Under the pieces are notes generated by a model. That model made no database searches and had not been told where the DNA came from. It saw only the letters and a list, made by a program, of their open reading frames with translations. This document shows positions 48,199 through 59,006 of a DNA stretch of 64,000 nucleotides, piece by piece. The DNA comes from Scleroderma bovista (lineage: Eukaryota > Basidiomycota > Agaricomycetes > Boletales > Sclerodermataceae). Location of the stretch: assembly GCA_037178675.1 (NCBI GenBank), contig JAYMGJ010000243.1, forward strand, positions 62,001 through 126,000, given 5' to 3'. The position numbers and the translations under genes were made by a program. Within the stretch, counting starts at the first letter, position 1. Every line of letters starts with the position of its first letter.

Positions 48199-51100
48199 AT
48201 GGCGTCCGAGCACCCGTCCCACCACAGAAGCGCATCCTACACGCGCGACACCCACAAGACTGCCGCTCCTTCACTCACTCACGCCCATTCTCGACCACAG
48301 ACCAGTCCTCCTCACAGCCCGCGCAGAAGAGAACACAAGGAAAAACCCACAGAGAACGCACTCGTCTTCCCCTCTTCGGACAGATCTGATGGGGCCCTGG
48401 ACAACTTTTTATCCCGTGGCGAGCTCACCCCCCGCCTTCCTCGTCCTCGCACAAGAACGGGCCCTTCTTCGCGCTCCAAATGGCACAATAATACTCCCGT
48501 ACCACCGCTCAGATTCTCCGGCACTTCATCCCTCGAGACGCCCCCGCAGACACCATGCGATCCCTGCTCAGGTCGGGCCTCTGTCCTTGACTTCTCTGTT
48601 GTCGTCGCTGCGCCCGTCGCTGGAGTAGAGACTCTGGATGCATTGGTCGATGGAATGAATGGCATGGGCGGCGTATCTATGGAGGACCTTCTACCTGGTA
48701 ACTTATCCAGTCGCTTCCGCTTCACCCTCCCCGTCCACCATCCATTGCACCAACCTCCGCTGCCCACCCCTCCTCCTGGCATCGTCTTAGGCAAGGGAAG
48801 GGGTTCGAAACACGGAAAGGTGGTCATTTCCGATGACGACGACGAGCCGCCATCCTCTCGACTGCACCTCCGCCATTTGCACTCTCACAAACAAACGTGT
48901 ACACGGAAGGCATCCGCATCTACCATCACCGTCGACTCGCTCTCTACCGGCGTAACCACTCCACCCCCGCCCAATGACTCCGCCGAGGACCTCCCTATGC
49001 CCATACCGCAGCCAACGGAGCGCCCAAGAACAATTATCCCCTCCATTTCGGAGATTATTCGCAGTCACGCCCCTTACGCGGCCCAACAACACTCGCGCCC
49101 AGGGTCAGCGAATGCTTCCGCATCCGGGCATAGCAATGGACACGCCCTATCCAACACAGAAGACGACGAATCAGAGCCGGAACCTCTCACTGTAGACGAG
49201 GCCGCCGAGTTCCTCAGCAGGTCGTCAATGGACAGCATCGAGCACGAAGTAAGGCAGACTTTCCACAACCAAAAGCATTCCCCGGTAACTGCCTCCCGCA
49301 ATGGTCCCCCCCTTGCATCACCACTAGCCTCCGTTCCGTCTAATGGCTCCGATGGTGGAAGCATCCGTCTTGGTCTGCGGAGCGCAACCTCAGACACATA
49401 TACCCATACATCCTCGACAGCCTCCGGAAATGAGTCATTCGATCCTACCCAGTTTTCCACCTCTCCGACATCTGTCTCGCAGGCGATCGCAGAATACCTT
49501 CGTTCGGCACGTTTAACTACCTTGCTCAAACTCACCCGTTACCCACATGCTTCGATGGACCATCCAGTTACCGTCAGCCTTGCTGACATGGGAGATCCCA
49601 ATGGGTTCCCTCTCGTTGTGTTTCTAGGGTTGGGTTGTGTCAGACACATCATGGGTCTCTATGATGAAATGGCCGACTGCCTCGGCCTGCGGTTGATCGC
49701 CATTGATCGGTAGGTGCTGTTGATACCGTTGTCAGGCTTTTGATTAAGTTTATCACCTTGACAGATGGGGTCTGGGTCGCACCGATGTCCCGCGCTCCAA
49801 GTCCGCCAGGGGCATCATGGAGTGGGCATCTGCTGTGGAAGAGGTGCTCGACCAACTGAACATTTACGAGTGCAGCGTCATGGCGCATTCAGCTGGTGCC
49901 CCGTATGCAATGTCATTCGCTAGTCGAGTTCCTGAACGCATTCGTGGTGACCTATGCCTCCTCGCTCCCTGGATTGGCGGTGGCGAAAGCGGTAAGCGTG
50001 CTATTCATGTTTGGCCACGCCATACTGATGATGATGGACAGGCGGGTATAGATGGCTGAAATATGTGCCAAACGGTATCCTAAGAACTGCTCAAGCTGCA
50101 GAGTGGAAGATACAGGCGTGGATGTTGGGCAAGCCCCCAAGGATTGCCTATCGAGGAATTGGTTACACTGCGCCTCCTTCACCTGCTCCCCGCAATGGAA
50201 AACCCGATCCCCCTACAGAATCTGATCCTCCGTGGCAAACCGAACTCGCAGGTAGGACTGGTAGTGTGTACCAGTCACAGGATGCAAGACGACGCATGAG
50301 CACAGGCTCCAGCTTGTTCAGTGACTACGACGATCTGAGAGACTTTGACGGGCGGTTTGGAAGTCAAAGCACGCTGGAAGCGCGCTCCATGAACCAGCAG
50401 GGGAGACGAAAACCCTCGAGGGGTATACTTGGGAGACTCAAACCTTCCAAGACAATTTCCCAACCACCGTCACCAGCAACGGAGACGCACACCGGGGTAG
50501 GCAAGAAACTCAAGACCCTCAGGTCCATGGGTTCACTGAAAGGCAAATCCAATGCGTCTGGTGCGAAGAAAGACAAAGCGGACGGACCTAGTCCACAGTT
50601 GCCCCAGCCAATCACACTGGATGTTGATCTGGGTTTGGGCGACTTCGACTGGAGCAAGTCCGCCTGCCGTGATTCACAGGAGTTAACTCCCATCATGGCT
50701 GCTCCAATGAAGGTGACCCGGTCAGCTGACAATGCCATCGAGAGATCTTCTATTACATCACTACCCAGACGAGCCGGACGACGGTCTATTTCATTCAGCA
50801 CTTCCAGTGCAAGAGTCAAGCCGACTCCATCTAGTCTGCCATGCTCACCCCGCAATAGCATGTTCTCATCTCCTTACTCGAATGTTGTAGCGACTGCATC
50901 GAGTTCATATCAGGCCGCACTCGGTAATGCCCTGATCGCGGCTTCGCACGCCGAGGCTTCCAAGGGCACGCACAGCGATTTGGTACAGATTCTGAACCAC
51001 GACAATCGTCCGTGGGGATTCTCATACACCGACTATCCTCACAAAGTGCAGGTATGGTATGGTGATAGGGATGAAAAAATTGCCGAAAATGCTGTGCGGT

Positions 51101-51225
51101 GGATGGAGCGCGTGATGGGAGAAGATAGATGTCAGGTTAGAGTCGTCAAGGGTGCTGACCATGCGCTCATGTACAAGAGTTCGGTGGTCGTGGATGTTCT
51201 CGAGTGCGTCAGGGATTTTTGGTGA
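48199..51225 (+). CDS. large alpha/beta-hydrolase fold protein
   Basis: Three exons (48199-49709, 49765-49991, 50042-51225) give 973 residues. The first 430 residues are disordered, basic and Ser/Pro-rich. The hydrolase begins near residue 440: VTVSLADMGDPNGFPLVVFL, LRLIAIDRWGLGRTD, and MAHSAGAPYAMSFA with the nucleophile serine near 542 in a Ser-x-Gly elbow. A 250-residue disordered insert rich in Ser and Lys then separates the fold. The acid (VWYGDRDEKI, about 920) and histidine (VKGADHALMY, about 950) complete the triad near the C-terminus. Substrate is unknown; the large insert within the fold is notable. A short CGT repeat lies in the leader just before the ATG. Confidence 0.85.
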
Positions 51226-51568
51226 TCCGTTTTTTTTAGGTTGGTCACCACACGATGCAGCAATTTCGATCATTCTATCTTTTCATTATTAGTGCGCTAT
51301 TTTTCGGGTTCTAATTTCTAGCGTGACCATTGCCCACACCGTTGCATTCTAATTCTAATGTGCATACCCAGTTGTTAACCCCCTTCTTTGAGTAGTACGA
51401 CTTCACTGGATGGAAGGATCTTCATTGTATTGCTTTGCTATATTCGATTCGCGATACCTTTGCACCCACCCATTTCCATTATAATGTTATTTAAGCATCA
51501 TTAATGTTTTATTGTATTTTGTGGAAGGACCCACGGCCCAAACATGAAATTATTGACCCTGGCCTGCG
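51226..51568. other. intergenic between convergent genes
   Basis: AT-rich 343-base gap between two 3' ends. Nothing else seen. Confidence 0.45.
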
Positions 51569-52556
51569 TCATCTCCGCCCTGCCATAGTCTGTATCCTTG
51601 GAGACAGCACATCCAAATGTCTGACAGGAATAGAGTCCGGAGGAAGTAAGGGGGCGCCTGGGGGAATAATGCCCTCGTACGGATTGTGAGGACGAGGTGG
51701 AGCCAGTGTCGATCCAGTCATGGGCGACACCACGCCGTGCGAGTAGTTCGTTTGGTTCCAAGAGGCCAGGTTACCGGTTTCTGCGTTGGAAAGCTGCCTC
51801 GAGGGGTGTCCCTGTTGTGGCCTCCGAACTCGGATATACACTAGTGCGCCCAGGACTAAAGATAACAGTCCAATAAACGAGACAATGGCAATGACGGCGA
51901 TGACAGTCGCAGATAGCTTTGGCGTTTGTACGTTGGCATAGGAAGGAGTGGTCGTCGTGTATATGGTCGAGGATGGTACAGGCGATTCTGTAGATAGCTT
52001 GGAAGAATCTACGCCAGAGCTGACCGAAATAATGCTCGAAGGAGGGGTACTGGACATAGAAGAAGTCGTGGTAGCTGGTGTAGGTGAATGTGAAGTAGCC
52101 AGCGATACCACTGACTGCACACTCGTATGCCCCAGTGTGGTGATGTCGCTTTCCCCTGATGGCCATCCTGTTAATGTTGTTGCAGCAGCAACAGTAGGTT
52201 GCGCGAGGCGAGACGTGAACAGAGTAGGAGTGATATCACTTGCAGATGAAGAGGGTACCAGTTTCTCGGGACCTAAAAGTGAGGCTTCACACAGCCGTCA
52301 GGATACCACCCTGAGCGACGTAGGAAGTAGCGGACATACAGTGGGTGACCGGATAATCCAATGGCGGGACGAGCACGCAGCATGGATCACAGACCAGCAC
52401 ATCATTGAATTCATCGAGCCAGGATCCTGATGAGATGGCTACGCACGGTCCCTCGTATGAAGGTTGCACCTGGGAAGACGAACACAGGAGTGGGAGGAGG
52501 AGAAGACACCCAAAACAAGACGGGTTCTTGAATGAGTGCTTAGGGATGACCAGCAT
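51569..52556 (-). CDS. single-pass mucin-like membrane protein
   Basis: Two exons (52307-52556, 51569-52272) joined over a 34-base intron give 317 residues. The N-terminus has a signal peptide with core CFGCLLLLPLLCSSS. A Cys-containing stretch (YEGPCVAI, VLVCDPCCVLV, THCMSATSYV) follows. Next comes a Ser/Thr-rich stalk of about 120 residues, likely O-glycosylated. One membrane helix lies at about residues 205-230 (TVIAVIAIVSFIGLLSLVLGALVYI), and a 75-residue cytoplasmic tail ends the protein. This plan (secreted Cys domain, stalk, one helix, short tail) is common in Agaricomycete surface proteins and resembles wall-stress sensors of the Wsc/Mid2 kind. No WSC domain is seen. Function is unknown. 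Confidence 0.7.
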
Positions 52557-52956
52557 CTCGTGAAAACTTGGCGTCAAGCCAGGGAGGAGAGAAGACTATC
52601 AAAGTCGAGAGGGCCAACCTGTCCTGCCTGAGGCAGATGGCATTGGAATCAACATACCTCTGCACATCAAGTGATGATGCACTGCATCGTCGCGACGAGC
52701 TCTGTATACAGGCGCCGGCTTGATACAGCCCGGGTACCGCTATACGTTCAAGCCGTCCCTAGTTCGCTCACCATGGCGTCTCCGTTGCTCCCCGTTGGAG
52801 CCCACGTCAATGCTGTAGACTGATTCGGAATCCTGGTCAGACTGAACACTCGAAAGATAAAAAGGAGGCCGTACGATCAGCCGAATGAACCTGACAGCGC
52901 TCGCTGTATCAGTTTACCCCCCAGTATCTCTCCCTTAACTTGCTCGGCCGTGTATT
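52557..52956. promoter_or_regulatory. head-to-head promoter region, mucin-like gene and Ies1-tail gene
   Basis: This 400-base gap lies between two divergent starts. No clear TATA box or repeat. I looked for remains of the missing Ies1 N-terminal region here and found none. Confidence 0.4.
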
Positions 52957-53651
52957 ATGATGCCAGAGAACAAGCCGCCAGGAAAGAGGAAGGGACCGGT
53001 GCACAACCTAGCGACCGAGGACACGGACCAGCTACCATCAAACGGCGGCAGGAAAAGGAAGGCCAACAGCGCAGCTGACACTGAAGACCCAAAGAGACCC
53101 AGTGCTGGCTACTACGGACATCCATCAGACAACGAGTCTTACGACTTCACAGCAGCCCATCCCCGACATTCCTCTCACACCACCGACCGCCAACGCCAGA
53201 GATATCATTCACAGTGGTTGCACCCGCCTCAGCCTGTGCACCGTCCAGCATCAGAGATGCACCGGTCACGACGACCGAGGTCACCGAATAGCAACGCCCC
53301 TGATGTCTCGTCGCATCAACCACGATCTAGCCGATCTGCGAGCATGCCCCAGCGCACCATGTTGCAGTGTGAGTTCTCTGGCCATGTTTATACGCCGGGT
53401 CGTCTCATATGTGCTAGATGCCTGGCGTACTGTTCTTGACTCTGACCCTTTGGCGGAGTCTGACGAAGAGTTCCCTGACGAGCACACTCGACTCGATTAT
53501 GGTAGGTTGGCAGACATACTTCCATGGTTATTTTTAACGTCATGTAGTCAGGCGAATACAAGTCATCTCGCGTTTGCGAGGTCGATCACCTACACCAGCT
53601 GAGTCGAAGTCGGCAGCAAATAACCATCAGAACGCGACTACTCCACGCTAG
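52957..53651 (+). CDS. short protein related to the Ies1 C-terminal tail
   Basis: Three exons (52957-53368, 53418-53501, 53548-53651) give 199 residues. The first 130 residues are charged and Ser/His-rich, with MMPENKPPGKRKGP and HPPQPVHRPASEMHRSRRPR. From residue 133 it reads RTMLQYAWRTVLDSDPLAES, DEEFPDEHTRLDY and QVISRLRGRSPTPAE. This closely parallels the tail of the Ies1-like protein at 44173-44535. The two introns that split this block fall at the same positions and phases in both genes. The conserved Ies1 core is missing here. It is either a short paralogue that keeps only the tail, or the 3' part of a broken duplicate. The frame is fully open, so I call it a gene. Confidence 0.65.
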
Positions 53652-53947
53652 GTGTACATTATCGCTCTTGTATGTTCCCAGCTTCACTGTTCCCACTGTC
53701 ATCCATGTACAAGTTAGTAAAAGATCCGATGTATTGACTATGGCACAGATTCTAGGATGTGTATTGTAGTATGCAACCCAGGGGTGAGCATGAATCGAAG
53801 AACAACAATAAAATGTGAACAAGGTATAAACAAAAGGGGACTGCTCAGCGAATATCGAAGGTCCTTTCTGGACAGCCATGCCCTTGAAGATAAAATACAC
53901 CTGCGACAGAAAAAAAAATACACCTCTCTCTATCAGAAGACTGTCCT

Positions 53948-56932
53948 TCACTCCTCAAGCCACTTTTCGCATTTCTTGGCATACTTGTCCAGTAACTGTG
54001 CAAGGTCGCGAATGACAAACGTCAGCACAACAGTAGCGAAGAATTCCGAGGCACGTTTCAGCTTCACTTCCGCGGCTGTTCTCACATCTGCAGGAAATGC
54101 TGCATATATAGGGGCAACGGGTTGTGCGAGCAGTGCCTTCGAATGCTCGTCAAGCAACTGGGCATCCGTGAATAATCGGCCGAGTCCCGTCACATATGCA
54201 GCTGGCGAATCGAGGCTAGACAAACGTGTCACAAGCATATTATCAAACACAAGTTTAAACATACTTTTTGCCGTTCGTGAACTTGTCAAATTGACGCGTA
54301 AGCTTCCCACCCCATGAAGTCATCTGCGGCTAACGTCAAGCCATCATCCAAACACTGGCAATGGATACGTACCCCACCACTCTTCTTCAGCACAAAGCCT
54401 TCCCCGACGCCAAGCTTCTTGCCAAAGTTCGCAACCACACTATCGCATATCGACGAAAAGTCCTCCAACTTTGCCACCCAAGCTTCGGCCTCTTTGCGCC
54501 CAACACTGCCTATTCCAAGCGCCAACCCACTGCATACGCTCCCAGCACCAAAGAACTCGACAGAGGCTTGGCTCATTTCCTCCAGAGCCGAGCACAGGGC
54601 CCCCACAACCCGCACCTTTTCAGGGATGTTGGAAAGCTTAGCACCGCCTTGCGACCATACGCCCTGGGGAACATGCAATTTTCGCGTGATGTAACCGCCC
54701 GACTTGGAATTCATCGTGTTTGCGAGGAGCACCATCATGTGGTATGGTTTCCGTTGGGAGTCGGCAGGGGGGGCAGGTGGAAGGGGGGAGGTTGGTGTCG
54801 TCGGAAGAGTTGTCAGCATCGCCGACGGTGGGGCAAGAGACAGGGCAGGCGGGGACAAGACATCTGTTTGTACAACAAGTTGTGGTGGAATATTTACATT
54901 GACGCTAATATTTTGATTCAATCTTGAAGACGCCGAGACCTTGCGGGGCTGGTTTGGGAGTGCTGCCTGAGGTAATGGAGGACGATGGGGCTCGAATGGA
55001 GATATGCGACCGTTTACAGTGGACGGCCTACGACCGGGTTGTGACGAGGCACGACTCCGTCCAGGGATGGAGATAGGTGGTGTCGCAGAGGGGGTTGGGG
55101 GGTCTGATGGTTGTGGGGGAGATGATTCGGTTGGAGATGATGAAGTCGTCGAGGGAGGCGCAGACATTTTATTTCGTCGCTGGTGTATGGTGCCCATCAC
55201 TATTGAGGCATTAATAAGTGGTTGTGCATTCGGTACACTCAAAGACTCTCCACGAGGTCGAGAGAGAAACTGGGCCGTGGCCGATGAGCCCGGTAGTCTA
55301 GATATCGTGATGTTACTGGCAGAGCGGAATGGGTGCGTCTGAGTTGTTGGTGATGGGAGGGGTGGTAATGGATGCGAGTCTCGCTTGATCGTATGGGGCG
55401 TATCAGGTCTCCGAGGAAGAGAAGAGAAGAATTCAGATTTCTCATCACCGAGGGTTTCGTCACCTTGTGCAGGACGGTCCAGTCTGACACCTTCCTCAGA
55501 TACAGCAGTGAGTTTCGTGCCAGAGCCTGTCCGCTTATGACCGACTGAACTTCCACGTGGCCTACTGACATCTAGGAATCGGTTAGTTTGTGAAGGGGGT
55601 ATCGCGGGTGCGGGGGGTAAAGCAACGTCTGGAGGTGGCAGTGGGGGTGGAAGTGGAAGAACAGAGGAAGCGCGAGGTCTACCAACAATCGGGGTAGTGT
55701 GTGGTATGCGATTCGGAGGGAGAGTAGATGTTCGGGTGAGAGTGGCTTGTGTCATAGTAGGCGAAGATTCACGGGAGTTGGCGTAGGGGTGTACAGGGGT
55801 GCTAGGAGAGGGAGAATAATCCTGGGATAGGTGGGCAGCATTTAGCATGGCGGAACCAATGCCTTCGTGAGCATCATGCTCGTCACTTGCTTCGTCTGCC
55901 ATGACCAAAGGGTGAGGTTCGTCTTGGAAGTGTTCCGTGGCATAGGATGATGACCTATGTGAGTCTGATGATGGGGATAATGATGATGGGGAGGGTGGTT
56001 GGGTCGACTCTGTGGAGGTGGACGTGGTATACAGAGATGTGGGCGAGTGTGGTATTGGTGGTATGCTGTATATCAGACTCAAAATATTCATCCTGTCAGC
56101 GTATGTGTCGTGCTGAAGAGGAGTTAGGGTACCCAGATATAGCTGGTGTGGGGATGGGACGTACAATTGACTTCAGCCGTCTGACTTCTTCCTCCTGAGC
56201 GACAACGCTACGGCGGCGACCGTTTCGTCTCCGGCCCTCTGTGCTGTCCTCACCTCTCCTCACCCTTTCCATGACTTCGCTAAGAAGAGCGACACTCCTG
56301 CCGTATGCTATAACTGCGGCATGCGGGTCATCGTTGGTGGCATCAAGTTGCACGGCTTCTCGTGCCAGCTCAAGTGCTCTGGTCAAGGCACGACGAGAAG
56401 AAGGTCGAGCTTCCGTGCGCGAATTTGGTTGATGAGGAGAGAGCAGCAGTCGATCCGGAACGATGTCCTGTGTTCTTGACAGGGTTCTCGTGTGAGAAGA
56501 TGTGCTAGTTGGTGTAGCAGAGTTGGAGGCGGGGTCAGAATGAAGGAACGTGCTTGAAGATGGTTGCGACGTGTGGGTAGCTGGCGGTGAGACGGTGGAT
56601 TGTTGGGTTTGGGGAAACGCGGCTACTGCGACAAGATTGGCGGATGCAGCAGGTCGACCGTAGCTGCTCTGACTTGTGCTAGTGCTGGACCTGTGTCTGG
56701 ACGTGGATTGGTCTTGGTCTGGCATGGGGAGCTGGTAATCTCCGTGAACGCCATTCGTGAATGCTGACGGGTTCATCGGTAGGCTGGGAATAGGCTGGGT
56801 TGGCGGTGGGCCAGCAGGGGGCACGGCTGCAACGGACGAACGACGGCGTTGGGAGAAAGGCGGGGCACTCGACGCGAGACTATCCCACTGGCGCGAGCGG
56901 TGGAGAGGACGGGAGTTGAGTTCGGGAACCAT
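53948..56932 (-). CDS. MIT-domain protein
   Basis: Four exons (56165-56932, 54373-56112, 54265-54323, 53948-54215) give 944 residues. A three-helix MIT domain is seen at about residues 178-250: RRALTRALELAREAVQLDATN, DDPHAAVIAYGRSVALLSEV, EEEVRRLKSIHDTYADRMNIL. A 500-residue Ser/Pro-rich linker follows. The C-terminal 180 residues form a second conserved unit with VLLANTMNSKSGGYITRKLHVPQ, IPEKVRVVGALCSALEEMSQ and MTSWGGKLTRQFDKFTNGKN. MIT domains bind ESCRT-III tails, so a role in endosomal sorting or membrane scission is likely but not shown. The combination is known from fungal hypothetical proteins. A LOOP-like KKCEKWLEE ends the chain. Confidence 0.8.
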
Positions 56933-57240
56933 CCCAGACGCTTGTCGATGGCAACGACGACCGACTCAACGACATCACACAACATGCGGAGTCTCAAAAT
57001 CTTTTTTTTCAGTGTCGTCCCTTGGACAGACTCACGACATTGAGACACTATGGAGAGCAAAAAAACCAAAGTGACAAGAACGTGAAACAGTGAAGATAAT
57101 GAGTGTCTGATTATCCGCTAATAGAGTCGCAGAGATTAAGAGGTAACGAGAAAAACGAGCGGACGGTGAAGAAGACAACGAACGGACAGACAGGGTATAC
57201 TCTAGGCCACTCAGTCCAACAGCTTTCACTGGCAATTCGA
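56933..57240. other. intergenic between two minus-strand genes
   Basis: This 308-base stretch carries the septin 3' end and the promoter of the MIT gene. A poly-T/A run lies near 57001-57010. Nothing else seen. Confidence 0.4.
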
Positions 57241-58879
57241 TCACTCTCGGAATTCAGCCTGTGATCCTTGCGCGGCCAATCGGCTCTCCAAATTTCTGCC
57301 AGACACTTCAGTTGCATCACTGATGGCTGCACAGCCTGCCCCACATACCTGAGAGACTCCTCTTTGGCCAACAGTTCCTGTCGTTTCTCGTTGATCTCTC
57401 TCTGGACCTTGAGTTCAATCTCACGCAGCTGAAAATAGGATTTCTTAAAACGCAATCCGGAGAAGTTGGCTATGCATCACAAACCTTCTCTTCCTCACGG
57501 CGGAGTTGCTCTTCCTTAAGACGCACGCTTTGGGTTGCGAGTTCCTCGGGAAGGATAGACGAATCACTACAACCATCATTTGGTCATCACTCAACGGGTG
57601 CAGCGATCAAAAACACCCACTGCGCAGCATCCATATGCACCGTCCTAGAAAGCTTCTCGGTACGGTATGTTTCATAGAGCACATCGTGCGTGAGCGATTT
57701 CAGGTCGCCGAGATGAGAGCTATCATTCCTGGTAAGTATCAATCTCATGCATGACTTTCCAATCTTACTTCAAGAGGGCACTCCTGAGCCTGCTGAAGTC
57801 CGAGTGCTTTGGGTTGTCAACTTCGGCAATACCCCAAGGATATCTTCTCGCTCGGACTGTCTGTCCATCCATTTCGATCACTTCCTCCGAACCAATGATA
57901 GCAAATGGTAGAAGGGCCTACAAGACACGTCAACACGCGAATAATACCAAACAAACCTCCAAGACACATACCCGTAGTTCGCTGTTGTCTTGAATGGTCT
58001 CCTCGTCATCTTCTTCAACATCGTAGGGGAAGTTGTAAATTGGTATATCGTAGTGTTCGATGTCTTCCATGATCTATTCCTACATGTCAGCGAGAGAACA
58101 CAGCGCATAGGACCAATACTGACGCGTTTCTTAAAGCCCCGGAGTTCACTTGGGGTTAAGGAATCCGCTTTACCAATGACGGGAATCACGTTGACACGTG
58201 GCGATAAGCGGCGCATCAGCTCAATGTCCATCTCCCTGAGGCTGTTAGACAAAGAACGTCAGTGGGAGGTATACTTTTCTTGGATGCACCTACGCATGGC
58301 CAGTAGGTGGGATGAAGTAAAGCAGAGCGTGCACTCGGTTGTCCCTGAACCGGGGATTACGCTTGATACGAGACTCTTCAGCCAAAATGTCGTCGTATTG
58401 GCGCTCGAGGTAGCCAACGATTTCCTGGAACCTGAGAGCGACATTCGGACAAGGTCGGGTAAAATGAAAAGAAATACGAACTCAAACTCATTGTCAATGT
58501 TGTCCCCAAATCCAGGGGTGTCTACGATGGTGAGCGCAATGCGGACGCCATCTTCCTCGAGCTCTGCATGACAAGTGTTAGCACGATGTGGTGACGTGGT
58601 TGTCAGTGAACCAACATACCAACGTTAACAGGCTTGATCCTGATGCCTTCCTCGATGTGCGCAGTGTCTGGGTTGTCGGATACCTTGTGGGCCAAGACCT
58701 CGGAGTCGCAGAGGGTGTTGACAAAAGTAGTGCGACCCGTTCCAGACGCACCTACGACGCAGACAAAACGTTCAATTTTCTACACCACCCGGGAGAGTGA
58801 TGTACACACCAACAACCATGAGGGTGAACTGGACACCCTTCTTGATCTTGTTGCCCCTGCGTCTGCCAGCGAAAGACAT
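57241..58879 (-). CDS. CDC11: septin, Cdc11/AspA group
   Basis: Eleven exons on the minus strand: 58810-58879, 58620-58751, 58482-58563, 58294-58431, 58124-58241, 57972-58073, 57769-57917, 57639-57719, 57485-57566, 57349-57428 and 57241-57295. They encode 362 residues. The G domain has GASGTGRTTF (residues 24-33) as P-loop, TIVDTPGFGDNIDNEF as the G3 region, and VIGKADSLTPSE as G4. The septin-unique element and a C-terminal coiled coil (SVRLKEEQLRREEEKLREIE) follow. The P-loop lysine is replaced by arginine, a mark of the Cdc11/AspA group that caps septin rods in fungi. Septins organise rings at the bud neck or septum. The intron 57567-57638 starts with GC. Confidence 0.92.
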
Positions 58880-59006
58880 TTTGAGTGAGAACGAGTTTTT
58901 GAACTTGCTTTACTCGAAGGCGAAGAGGAGAAACTAGGAAAGTCGAGCCAACCTCTTTTCAAGCTCCGCTCGGTCAGCGCCACCGTCGCAAACCCAAAGG
59001 CTTTGC

